Positions 15,901 to 23,641 of a stretch of 41,421 bases of DNA are shown here, piece after piece (position 1 is the stretch's first letter; each line of letters opens with the position of its first letter). The notes under the pieces are model-generated. The model made no database searches. It was not told the origin of the DNA and saw nothing but the letters and a program-made list of their open reading frames with translations. The DNA lies in NCBI GenBank assembly GCA_937876355.1, contig CALFHN010000123.1:1-41421 (forward strand). Direction: 5' to 3'. Both the position numbers and the translations under genes were made by a program. The DNA comes from an uncultured Bacteroidota bacterium (GTDB lineage Bacteria > Bacteroidota > Rhodothermia > Rhodothermales > UBA10348).

Positions 15901-18900
15901 CTTGAGAACGAATTGGCGAGGTAATTTCGCGTGGTATAGGATTAACGCAAATATGCTTCGCGAAGTGCCAACCGTGGCGTACAACGTCGAATCTATTAAA
16001 ATCTTTAGAATAGACGAGGTTTTTCCGAATCGCGATACGCGTGCCGAGATCGACCCGACTCTTGAAACTTTTGATATTTACTTTAATCCGTCGGAACGCG
16101 GGCCGTACAACTATACCAGAAATTTGCGCTCGTTCATGGACAACCCCAAACAAGCGTGGGGTGGAATGACGCAGCGCCTTCCGGAAGGATTTACCGACTT
16201 CAGCCTCAAAAATGTTGATTTCGTCGAGTTTGTGTTCCAGCCATTTCCGGAACGACCAGGTGAAGATGCAGGTCCAGATGCATCCCTGTTCGTCGATTTA
16301 GGTTCTATCTCTGAGGATATTCTCCCTGATGAAAAGCTAAATAATGAAGACGGACTTTCGACCGTCGCGGTTACAGAAGCAGGCATTCTGGAATGGGGAC
16401 GTACTCCGACCGGGGCCCAAAACAACGTGGTTGATGTTGATGATGGATCAAGGCGAACAGAAGACTTGGGACTCGACGGCTTGGCGAGTGGCAGTTTAGA
16501 CTATCCTCCATTTGCAACTGAAGAAATCCACTTCCGGGACTTTCTAAACTCTTTAGATCAATCCTCGACCGATCCGCGTTACCGTGCCGAAGTAGCGAAG
16601 GCATTTGTGGACCCCTCTGGAGACGACTACCACTACTTTGGAAATGACCAATACTTCGGCTCCGCCGTATATTTTCCCGAAAAAGCTTCATTTCAGCAGC
16701 ATTTTTCTCGATACTTCGCCGGTCATGAATTAAATGCCTTCGAAACTCAGACCAAACTGGCTACAAACACCTCTGTCAAACGAGGAAATTCTCGTTTTCC
16801 TGATTCTGAAGACCGAAATTTAAACTCAACTGTAGATACCGATAACAGTTATTTTCAGTATAAAATTCCGCTATCGAAGAGCCGGTTGGATTCCCTGGCA
16901 GCCCCAGATAAAATTGACGACTTTATCGTTGGAGAGATTGCAGATGCCGACGGAAATGGAACCGGTTGGTACCAGGTGCGCATTCCTGTTCAGCAGTATT
17001 CCAGAAAAGTTGGTGATATCCAAGATTTTTCACTCATTGAATTTCTTCGGATATGGACGACGGGGCATGAAGTCCCGATCACGATGCGCTTTGCATCATT
17101 GGAGTTAGTAGGCTCGCAATGGCAAAAATCAGATCGAATTGCCGAGGAACATGATACCGCCTTTGATTTAGCCTCTGCAGACACCAGATTAACGATTTCC
17201 AGTATCAACAACGAAGAGAACGCCGAGACCTATCAGCCCCCTTTGGCTGCGGTTGTAAGTCAATCCCGACTGGCAAGTGGACGTGTTCAAAATGCACGTG
17301 AACAATCGCTTGTGATTCGAACAGAAAACCTGCTTCCGGGAAAACAACGCGCCATTTTCAAGACTCAAAACAGTGGCTTGGACCTCTTAAAGTATTCCAA
17401 CCTTCGCATGTTTGTCCACATGCATGGGCAATTAGCTGACGGGACTAACTTGGCGTCATTGCCACAGGAAGAAGGTAGATCGAAAGCCAAACTTTTCGTT
17501 CGCCTCGGATCTAACGAGACTAATGACTATTACGAATATGAGCAACCCCTAACCCCGAGCTTTGAAACGTCCGGATCGCCCGACGTCCTATGGCAAACAA
17601 ATGTCGACTATGAGGGGGTTTTCAGGGACCTCGGTTCCATGAACATTGAGTTATCCTCTTTGAATCAGCTAAAAGTGGCTCGTGACCGCATCGCTTTCCC
17701 GACGGATAGCCTTTTCTATAACACGATTAACGGTGAGTTGGCAACGCCCGATTCACCGGATGCGACAACGTTCGCACCTCCAGGCACACGGCTTGGTATT
17801 CGGGGCACCCCTTCGCTGGACAAAGTAAATAGTATCGTAATCGGGGTCCGAAATGCTGCTGACTCAACCAATGTTGGTTTTGATACCATTTTAGAGGACA
17901 TCTCTGTTTGGATCAATGAACTAAGAGTTTCAGGGTATGATTCGGAAAACGGGTGGGCGGCCCTTTCTAACATCGATATTAAATTCGCCGACTTAGGCCG
18001 GGTGAAAGCCAGCTTCCAGAGACAAACGGATGGTTTTGGATCATTATCGTCTAGTCTTGGTGAACGCGAGCAGTTAAACATCAATAACTGGACAGTAACC
18101 TCTGAAGTCAACGTGGACAAAGTATTACCAGAGCGCTTTGGCTGGGATATGCCCGTGAACGTCCAAGTTCAATCTAACACGACGACTCCTCGATTTTCCC
18201 CAACCCGGGGAGATATCCGCCTCGATGATCTACTTAGCCAAATCGAAGATCGAGAAGATTTAACTTCCGAAGAAAAGTCCATAGCCAAGACAGAAGCCGA
18301 AGAAGCTGCCCAAACGTTCACGTTGACAAAATCAGTGTCCGCACGACTGGGAAAGTCGGGATCTCGGAATAAGCTAGTCCGAAATACGGTCGATGGAATA
18401 TCGTTGGCATATTCCCAGTCTACAATTGACGGCCGCAGCCCATCTCAGGAATTTAATGATTCGTGGAGATGGGCCTCTACCTTGAGCTATCGTTTTCAGT
18501 CTCGAAAACCGAAAACGATTCGCCCGCTCTTCTTCTTAGACCCGATTCCTATTTTGAACAAACTGAGTGGGCTGGCTCTGAGTTACGTCCCATCTCTGGT
18601 CTCCACTTCTGGCACTTTCTCCAGAAATTTCAGCCAAACACGAGAACGAGCACTGGTTTCTGCAGGCGATACAACACAAACTCCGTTGGACGTCCGTTTC
18701 CCTCTCCGTGAAAAACATGCGTTTAGTCACGGTCGGAATTTTCAGATGCAATACAATCCGTTCGGATTTTTAAACCTCACTTTCGACACAACAACGGACC
18801 AAAGTTTTAATACTGCAGGAGTTGATACGCTATTTAATGTGGTAACTCCAGATACTACGATATTTGGCACAAGGTTGAATGATGCCATTTTAAATGGTTC

Positions 18901-20869
18901 TATTTCTGAAGCCCAAGCCCTAAACGCATTTGAGGTTACTCAATTATCCGTAGTGCCCGGGTCTTCCGTGATTAGCGAATTTCTTTCAGGCGGATTTACT
19001 CCTCGTACCGAACGACATACTCAAAAATTCGGAGCGACTTTGCGTCCGAAATTAGACCGCATCAAAGCTCTTAGCTGGATCCAAATTCAAGATGTGAGCT
19101 ACAGTTCGGGCTTTAATTGGGCCAACGGACCGGTAGGCCGTAATTCGGGTGCTTCAATTGGCAATACAATGGACCTCAGAGGCGGCATATCCCTGAAAAT
19201 GCAGGATATGTGGCGTAAGTTCGGCTTCTACAAATCAATTGAGGACGATCAGCAACGGTATATCAAAGCTAAGGAATCGGCCCGGGTTGCACGAAGTACA
19301 GCGAAGGAGCAAGAAAAAAAGATGAAAGAGGCTCGCAAGATCGCGGCAAAATCTGGAGTTGAATTGCCCGAACAGTTGCCTGCTGAAAAGCGTCCCGCAG
19401 CAAAAGCTGCCGCCGAAACAGTAAGTCTAGGCATTACGGGCACGCTAAAATCGTTTGCCCGCCAACTGATGCTTGGAATAACTGGGATCAGAGATTTTAA
19501 TGTTACCTATGCCGGAAGCCAAACGAGTTCCTCTACAAATGTTGGAACGGCCGTCTATAACGAAGATGGAAGTCTTGCAAGAGTTGTTACCCATTACAGC
19601 CTTCTAGACGCGTTTGGAGGCCGTGGAGCATCTCTCGCCTATCGGTTTGGGCGAGCTAGGGGATTTGATATTGAAGATCGGTTTATCGATCCGTCCTTAC
19701 AGGTTGGCGATCTACTCAACAATGGCCACCGTTTTCAGGCAAGAACATCCTTAAATCCGTCGACGGCCCTTGCCGTAACGTTGAATTGGAATCTAGAATT
19801 ACAGAAAGGTGAAAACTTTACATTCCGACCCATCACGGATGATGCAGGAATGTTTTTTGGCGTGGATACAACGATCACTCAAAACGGAACCAATAAGGCC
19901 AGTGTGTGGGCTTTTGGCTCAGACTATTTAAAAATGTTTGAAAGCCAATTGAACATGTATAACAATGACTTTAATGCACTGACAGAAAATGATGACCCCT
20001 CTATCGTGCCGGATGCCAATGGAGATGGACGGATTGTGTTGACAAACTCTTCCGTTGTAGATGACTTTAGAAATGCATTTGTAAAAGGTGGTACGACGGT
20101 AGATGATCTTGGCCTTGCTCCATTCCCTAAACCCACTTGGAATATCACCTATTCGGGCTTGTCCAAATGGCCTCTTTTACGAATTCTTACGGAGTCGGTG
20201 TCGCTTCGTCATTCGTATTCCGGAGACTATGCGGCGGACTACAATACGAATACCTCCTTCTCCGCTGAAGACGGAGAGCGAACCCTTGACCTTGGGGATA
20301 AAAAGATCCTATTTACTCCATCGGAGTTTCAAATCAACAACGTTCGAATCAATGAACGATTCCAACCGCTTCTTGGCGTGGACATTACCTGGAAAGGAAA
20401 AATTTCTACTTCAGTTACGTGGAGTAAAAGTAATTCGTATTCGCTGAGCACGTCGAATTTTGAAGTGAGTCAAAACAACACGAACGAACTTGGAATAGTA
20501 ATTAGTTATCAAAAAACTGGGTTGAAACTTCCGTTTTTCAAAAAGGCCCTTAATAATCGAGCTAATTTCACCGTCAACATTACTCGTTCAAATACTATTG
20601 ATCAGCGTCTTCGGTTGAGAAGAGCCTTGGAAAACGCTCTTTCCGATCCTGAGTTTTTATTAGGAGATGCGCTTAAAGGTGACAACATATCTTTGGTAAC
20701 CGCTCATACGCGCCTCGTCGTCTCCCCACAAATCGCGTATCAATTCAGTAATCGAGTTCAAGCCAACTTTACGCTGAAATACGAAAAATTTGACTCTGAG
20801 GACTCACGACAACCTTCCGCTGTGAATATTAATGGGACGTTTAACATCCGAGTAAGCATCGCGAATTAA
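12974..20869 (+). CDS. sprA: T9SS translocon / gliding motility protein SprA (Sov)
   Basis: A protein of 2631 residues, slightly longer than typical SprA (about 2400-2500). SprA is the giant outer-membrane beta-barrel through which T9SS cargo leaves the periplasm. An N-terminal hydrophobic export signal spans about residues 24-43. Family hallmarks include a SprA N-terminal motif (SDVDLRVNGTADIQAGFDYR, then DKLRINVNYDSRNQFDF), repeated amphipathic strands with alternating aromatic residues throughout, and the conserved SYSSGFNWANGPVGRNSGAS region. A charged Lys/Glu/Ala-rich helical insert lies at about 2095-2150. The start is GTG; ATG 13046 would leave only the signal core. lipB follows three bases after its stop. 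Confidence 0.95.
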   Translation: MLTRTEEQSNQLASSPRRRSAVRYMLSAALGVFVVSMVLVSFASTKQNPSTWRDARMNVARADTDSVAVDTLGLDSLMIDSLLTNTLLTDTLGVVVDSLWLPDSALVFKYVPAFKGDIKTARLAPQNRLPFSPPLGRFWQYKVVFDTTALTYTAHEQVGQEDVRFPVELDYAGYRSARLDKDLKQNWQQMILQRSREQERKRRGGLGFNIVVPGGRQSAFSTIFGTSDVDLRVNGTADIQAGFDYRKSDQQVSITGKPSQLDPEFKQDLSLGITGTIGDKLRINVNYDSRNQFDFQNQLKLEYTGYEDEIIQKIEAGNVFLQTPSTLIRGGQSLFGIKSEFKLGGIKLTTVMSQQEGQANSLNIEGGSEETKFDLRPTDYDESTHFFIGYYFRNRFESALIDPPNIRVANGFERITEIEVWKLMPTRPEEENVRQAVAVVDLGEVPDILFQADSYTSQVLPNSNIDQYDDSPGGELDTKLRDGNGAPGSYLESTKDLSSSDFQVGKFKRLEKGRDYDIDQVLGYLTMRQRVQESEALAIAFRYRANGKTSQIGDFSTETGGSNGGQNEDKIVLKLIRPVQLRQPAPEANFNPAAWYFEMRNIYRLPGRSISPAEFDLQVYYEPPGQTASKTLPAVGGTQTVLQILGLDRVNEDQALSPDDVFDFLVNYTIIPGDGTLIFPYLEPFGNRLKTVIAEGGGSPDAQTQLENVYVFKSLYREKKANARRDSQHDVYRIRGSYKGSVQSSYDLNAFSGVIQGSVRVSSGGTPLQENTDFVVEYSGTGLVQITNPAFLSSGRDISIEFEQNSFFNVQKKTLIGMRADYYVDERFSFGATVMRLTQKSAIDKFRIGEEPIANTIWGVDGSIKLKPRWMTRAIDFVPLLQTKEESSITLTGEFAQLRPSNTQTIAFDRTRRELKDAGQDFKSDELNGTSYIDDFEGFENTFTLMQPGTWALAAAPDSVGAIDQFGVVEGSFADSLRTNWRGNFAWYRINANMLREVPTVAYNVESIKIFRIDEVFPNRDTRAEIDPTLETFDIYFNPSERGPYNYTRNLRSFMDNPKQAWGGMTQRLPEGFTDFSLKNVDFVEFVFQPFPERPGEDAGPDASLFVDLGSISEDILPDEKLNNEDGLSTVAVTEAGILEWGRTPTGAQNNVVDVDDGSRRTEDLGLDGLASGSLDYPPFATEEIHFRDFLNSLDQSSTDPRYRAEVAKAFVDPSGDDYHYFGNDQYFGSAVYFPEKASFQQHFSRYFAGHELNAFETQTKLATNTSVKRGNSRFPDSEDRNLNSTVDTDNSYFQYKIPLSKSRLDSLAAPDKIDDFIVGEIADADGNGTGWYQVRIPVQQYSRKVGDIQDFSLIEFLRIWTTGHEVPITMRFASLELVGSQWQKSDRIAEEHDTAFDLASADTRLTISSINNEENAETYQPPLAAVVSQSRLASGRVQNAREQSLVIRTENLLPGKQRAIFKTQNSGLDLLKYSNLRMFVHMHGQLADGTNLASLPQEEGRSKAKLFVRLGSNETNDYYEYEQPLTPSFETSGSPDVLWQTNVDYEGVFRDLGSMNIELSSLNQLKVARDRIAFPTDSLFYNTINGELATPDSPDATTFAPPGTRLGIRGTPSLDKVNSIVIGVRNAADSTNVGFDTILEDISVWINELRVSGYDSENGWAALSNIDIKFADLGRVKASFQRQTDGFGSLSSSLGEREQLNINNWTVTSEVNVDKVLPERFGWDMPVNVQVQSNTTTPRFSPTRGDIRLDDLLSQIEDREDLTSEEKSIAKTEAEEAAQTFTLTKSVSARLGKSGSRNKLVRNTVDGISLAYSQSTIDGRSPSQEFNDSWRWASTLSYRFQSRKPKTIRPLFFLDPIPILNKLSGLALSYVPSLVSTSGTFSRNFSQTRERALVSAGDTTQTPLDVRFPLREKHAFSHGRNFQMQYNPFGFLNLTFDTTTDQSFNTAGVDTLFNVVTPDTTIFGTRLNDAILNGSISEAQALNAFEVTQLSVVPGSSVISEFLSGGFTPRTERHTQKFGATLRPKLDRIKALSWIQIQDVSYSSGFNWANGPVGRNSGASIGNTMDLRGGISLKMQDMWRKFGFYKSIEDDQQRYIKAKESARVARSTAKEQEKKMKEARKIAAKSGVELPEQLPAEKRPAAKAAAETVSLGITGTLKSFARQLMLGITGIRDFNVTYAGSQTSSSTNVGTAVYNEDGSLARVVTHYSLLDAFGGRGASLAYRFGRARGFDIEDRFIDPSLQVGDLLNNGHRFQARTSLNPSTALAVTLNWNLELQKGENFTFRPITDDAGMFFGVDTTITQNGTNKASVWAFGSDYLKMFESQLNMYNNDFNALTENDDPSIVPDANGDGRIVLTNSSVVDDFRNAFVKGGTTVDDLGLAPFPKPTWNITYSGLSKWPLLRILTESVSLRHSYSGDYAADYNTNTSFSAEDGERTLDLGDKKILFTPSEFQINNVRINERFQPLLGVDITWKGKISTSVTWSKSNSYSLSTSNFEVSQNNTNELGIVISYQKTGLKLPFFKKALNNRANFTVNITRSNTIDQRLRLRRALENALSDPEFLLGDALKGDNISLVTAHTRLVVSPQIAYQFSNRVQANFTLKYEKFDSEDSRQPSAVNINGTFNIRVSIAN

Positions 20870-20872
20870 AGA

Positions 20873-21649
20873 ATGGATGCACCCCAAACCGTTATTTTTT
20901 GCAGAATGGGTAGACTCGACTATCTGGAAGGATGGGCGCTTCAACAGAAAATTCAGCAACGCTTAATTTCCAACAAACGTTCGGATAATCCTGAAATTAT
21001 TCCGCATGTCTGTCTTTTAGTCGAGCATCCGCCCGTCTTCACGCTGGGCAAAAGCGGAAGCGAAGCCAATTTGATAGCTTCACCAGAAGAATTGGAAGCT
21101 GCTGGAGCAAGTTTTGTGCGCATAGACCGCGGCGGAGATATCACCTATCACGGACCAGGTCAAATTGTTGGATATCCCATTTTAGACTTGGGCCATTTTT
21201 ATACCGACATACACAGATACCTTCGCGATCTGGAAGAAGTAATTATTCGGACTTGCCTAACTTTTGGCATTAAAACAGACCGGTTTGAAGGCAAAACCGG
21301 AGTTTGGGTGACGAATCCCGTCGGTTCTGAACGGAAAATATGTGCAATGGGTATCCGTTGCAGCCGTTGGGTAACAATGCACGGCTTCGCATTGAATGTA
21401 GCCACAGAAATTGAGCACTTTTCAATGATCGTACCGTGTGGCATTCGGGATCATGGCGTCACTTCTATGGAAATGGAAACGGTAACAAAACTAGATCGGG
21501 CTAAAGTGGAATCTGAAATTGCAAAGAACTTTTCAGAAGTATTCCAGGTTGAGATTAAAATGCTAGTTGAGGATGATGCACGCAGGTTTTTGCAAGCGTA
21601 TCTTAATTCAGAGGCGCCGTTGCCCGATCAACCCGAAAAGAGTCATTAG
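20873..21649 (+). CDS. lipB: Lipoyl(octanoyl) transferase
   Basis: A protein of 258 residues that moves octanoate from acyl carrier protein to lipoyl domains of 2-oxoacid dehydrogenases and GcvH, the first step of lipoate assembly in the cytoplasm. It has EHPPVFTLGKSG, the RGGDITYHGPGQIVGYPI signature (about 86-103), the active-site lysine K155 in RKICAMGI, and the catalytic cysteine C189 in VPCGIRDHGVTS. It begins three bases after the sprA stop codon without a Shine-Dalgarno motif, indicating co-transcription and likely coupled translation. lipA is not in the window. Confidence 0.95.
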   Translation: MDAPQTVIFCRMGRLDYLEGWALQQKIQQRLISNKRSDNPEIIPHVCLLVEHPPVFTLGKSGSEANLIASPEELEAAGASFVRIDRGGDITYHGPGQIVGYPILDLGHFYTDIHRYLRDLEEVIIRTCLTFGIKTDRFEGKTGVWVTNPVGSERKICAMGIRCSRWVTMHGFALNVATEIEHFSMIVPCGIRDHGVTSMEMETVTKLDRAKVESEIAKNFSEVFQVEIKMLVEDDARRFLQAYLNSEAPLPDQPEKSH

Positions 21650-21660
21650 AGGCCGAGTTT

Positions 21661-22017
21661 ATGCCAGCATTCAACTCCGACCAATTCACTATTCGCCTTA
21701 TCGCCGAGACGCTCTTTTATGATGAAGAGTACGAAGCACTAGGTAATCTAAGCTTGATCGATCTAGAGGAAAAGTGCGAGCGTTTTGTAGCTTCCTTTGC
21801 ACCAGAAGATGGTCTGTTCGTGTTGGAAGAAGCGACAGAATGGGAAGAATATGAACCCGGGGAAGCCGATGATATCGGTTATGCTCTGGCCGTTGATAGC
21901 CGAGAAGTTGGCACTTTTGAGTCAGCTGAAGGTGTTGCCGCCGAACTCTTAGCACTGGCAAGAGCTCATAACTTGGCCCCAAGTATCACCCTCTTATTCG
22001 AGGAAGAGGAGGCGTAA
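21661..22017 (+). CDS. Hypothetical acidic protein
   Basis: A protein of 118 residues, strongly acidic (many Glu/Asp, ending FEEEEA), with no signal peptide, membrane span or cysteine-based metal site (a single Cys). Predicted helices (LSLIDLEEKCERFVASF, SAEGVAAELLALARAHN) flank a short beta-rich middle. No family recognised. It starts 11 bases after lipB on the same strand, so it belongs to the sprA-lipB transcript. A lipoylation or acyl-carrier role is tempting from the context, but there is no acyl-carrier DSL motif and no lipoyl-lysine motif to support it. Confidence 0.6.
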   Translation: MPAFNSDQFTIRLIAETLFYDEEYEALGNLSLIDLEEKCERFVASFAPEDGLFVLEEATEWEEYEPGEADDIGYALAVDSREVGTFESAEGVAAELLALARAHNLAPSITLLFEEEEA

Positions 22018-22080
22018 CAACTCCCCTCTCCAACTGGGACCCTGTCCTATTGACCTTAGTAGGTGCCAGGCTCTAGTTAC

Positions 22081-22106
22081 GCCACACTTTTTATAGGCCA
22101 CACTTT
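22081..22106. repeat. Short direct repeat, 16-base period
   Basis: GCCACACTTT occurs at 22081-22090 and again at 22097-22106, in the gap between the converging acidic-protein gene and the DUF423 gene. No clear terminator hairpin was found in this gap. Confidence 0.75.
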
Positions 22107-22119
22107 GCGCATCGTGACA

Positions 22120-22506
22120 TTACGATTCGATTAGTCCAACATGCAAACCGCGTGCGATTAACAACCAAGAGCCAATAAACAGCGCCCCACCAACCGGAGT
22201 AATTGCTCCAAAAAGAGATATGTCGGTGGCAATCAGCGCAAATAGGCTTCCACTAAAAAACACCATTCCCAGAACGAGTGTTATGGAAGCAAGTCGGAAA
22301 GATGGCTGCTTGGTTTTCAAAAACAGCAATCCAACAATCATTAAAACCAAAGAGTGCCACTGGAAATACGAGACGGCGGTGTGGTACGTTTCTAGACGCT
22401 CTGGACTTAACAGACCTTTGAGTGCATGCGCACCAAAAGCCCCCAAAGCGATGGCAAGACCACTTAAAAGTGCACCAATTACGGCAATCTTTTTTCCAGT
22501 TAACAT
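22120..22506 (-). CDS. DUF423 family small membrane protein
   Basis: A protein of 128 residues with four predicted membrane spans (about 6-27, 46-65, 72-92, 97-118). The N-terminal pattern IGALLSGLAIALGAFGAHALK and then YHTAVSYFQWHSLVLMIVGLL is diagnostic of DUF423 (YgdD-like) inner-membrane proteins, whose molecular role is not established. It is divergent from the gene at 22717 and converges on the acidic-protein gene. It is a single-gene transcript by layout. Confidence 0.85.
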   Translation of the reverse strand: MLTGKKIAVIGALLSGLAIALGAFGAHALKGLLSPERLETYHTAVSYFQWHSLVLMIVGLLFLKTKQPSFRLASITLVLGMVFFSGSLFALIATDISLFGAITPVGGALFIGSWLLIARGLHVGLIES

Positions 22507-22641
22507 CTAGTTCACACAGGTATATGTAACAAGCTGAATCCAACACGTAACATACACCACATTTCAAGTTGTGGGGGCCGTCCGAGTGGCTTGTTGTGTT
22601 TTTGCATTGTTTTTTCGCTTATCAACCTCCAGTATAATTCG

Positions 22642-22671
22642 TTGGATTTGGCCGATAAAGCCTCTATCTTG
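22642..22671 (+). promoter_or_regulatory. Candidate Bacteroidota-type promoter for the 22717 gene and ybeY
   Basis: TTG at 22642-22644 is followed after 20 bases by TATCTTG at 22665-22671, close to the TTTG / TAnnTTTG promoter pattern of Bacteroidota, with one base missing in the -7 element. The ATG at 22717 lies about 45 bases downstream. A perfect TATAAT at 22633-22638 has no well-spaced -35 partner. Pattern match only. Confidence 0.35.
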
Positions 22672-22716
22672 ATGCCCACTGGCTGGTTTTACTTAATCTG
22701 TCGACCCAATTAAAGT

Positions 22717-23169
22717 ATGTCATTTTTATTCAGCGACGCAGACATCGAACGCATCGAAGACGTTCTCGGAGTTAAGGCCAAGAAGGATCAAACCCTTGCC
22801 CGATTCGAATTGTCCGACAAAAAAAGCGGACGTCGTATCACCTTAGAAATACACAGAATTGTCCAAACTGCGGGATTAGCTAGTAGCGAGTCGACGACCT
22901 TGGTCTCGGTGTATGCGACCAGCTCTTTCCTCCAACTTCAAGGATGTACTGGTTTTTGGGGAAGTAAAGAATTAGGAGAAGTTATTTTTGTTGCTCGCAG
23001 TGGTGAAACCGCAAACGGATTGGTTGTAGAACGCGAAGCTGGTTGTTCTATTTACGCAAATGTAGATACCAAACTTTTATCGACCGACTTTACACAATTG
23101 GCTCCTGAACTGATAATGAGCAGCTTAGCGCTTTCTGTGGCGGAAGATTTATTTGGCGATTTAGGCTAG
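22717..23169 (+). CDS. Hypothetical protein coupled to ybeY
   Basis: A protein of 150 residues that I do not recognise. No signal peptide or membrane span. It reads as an alpha/beta cytoplasmic domain: an N-terminal helix (ADIERIEDVLGVKAK), a strand-rich middle (RRITLEIHRIVQ, TLVSVYATSSFLQLQGCTGFWG, GEVIFVARS) and a C-terminal helix (LAPELIMSSLALSVAEDLFG). Its stop codon is two bases before the GTG of ybeY, so the genes are tightly coupled. Being first in a transcript with an rRNA-maturation nuclease suggests a translation- or RNA-related role, but this is context only. Confidence 0.6.
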   Translation: MSFLFSDADIERIEDVLGVKAKKDQTLARFELSDKKSGRRITLEIHRIVQTAGLASSESTTLVSVYATSSFLQLQGCTGFWGSKELGEVIFVARSGETANGLVVEREAGCSIYANVDTKLLSTDFTQLAPELIMSSLALSVAEDLFGDLG

Positions 23170-23171
23170 CC

Positions 23172-23591
23172 GTGGCAGAGTTTTCACTTTCAATCTCTAT
23201 TGAAGACACCTCCGATTGCCCCTCAAAGGAGCGTGTGCGTGCCCTTACGAACGCCGTGTTTGATGACGTTGGAATTACATGGTCTTCAATTGGCGTCGTG
23301 CTAACAGATCACCAAACGGTTTTAGAGCTCAATAAATCTTGGCTGCAACACGACTATATCACGGATGTGTTGTCCTTTCTTTTGGAAGACAACCCCAAGG
23401 CGCTCGAAGGCGAGGTATATGTCGACATCGAAACTGCGCGAGAGCGCCACGTTGAATTTTCCACCTCGCCAGCATTAGAAATAGAACGTTACATCGTTCA
23501 TGGCTTACTTCATTTAGCCGGCTATGATGACTCCACGGACGAAGAGCGCGACGTCATGCGTGTTTTGGAAAATCAATACCTTCAACGTTAG
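23172..23591 (+). CDS. ybeY: Endoribonuclease YbeY (rRNA maturation / ribosome quality control)
   Basis: A protein of 139 residues of the UPF0054 metalloprotein family, which matures the 16S rRNA 3' end. The core motif is HGLLHLAGYDD at 110-120: H110 and H114 are the first two zinc ligands, but the third ligand, His in the HGxLHLxGYDH consensus, is Asp (D120). As I recall, Bacteroidota YbeY commonly has Asp here, so this is lineage-typical rather than a defect. ITDVLSFLL (63-71) matches the conserved T-D-V-L-S-F motif. It starts with GTG two bases after the preceding gene. Confidence 0.93.
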   Translation: MAEFSLSISIEDTSDCPSKERVRALTNAVFDDVGITWSSIGVVLTDHQTVLELNKSWLQHDYITDVLSFLLEDNPKALEGEVYVDIETARERHVEFSTSPALEIERYIVHGLLHLAGYDDSTDEERDVMRVLENQYLQR

Positions 23592-23618
23592 GGCGCACAA
23601 AAGACGTCTCTGAACTAA

Positions 23619-23639
23619 GGCATTCTTTTTAAGAACGCC
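23619..23639. terminator. Bidirectional hairpin between ybeY and metF
   Basis: GGCATTCTT and AAGAACGCC form a 9-position stem with one A-C mismatch around a TTT loop. It lies in the 50-base gap between the converging ybeY and metF genes, the position expected of a shared terminator. U-tracts are short. Confidence 0.5.
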
Positions 23640-23641
23640 GA

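Noticed and set aside
15389-16691. Several minus-strand open frames of 100-141 residues opposite sprA
   Set aside because: They lie wholly inside the strongly supported sprA frame, overlap one another in different frames and have no recognisable domains; they are shadows of its codon use.
22507-22716. Possible tRNA or small RNA in the divergent gap
   Set aside because: Only a 5-bp CCACA/TGTGG stem and no cloverleaf; nothing beyond promoter-like elements could be supported.
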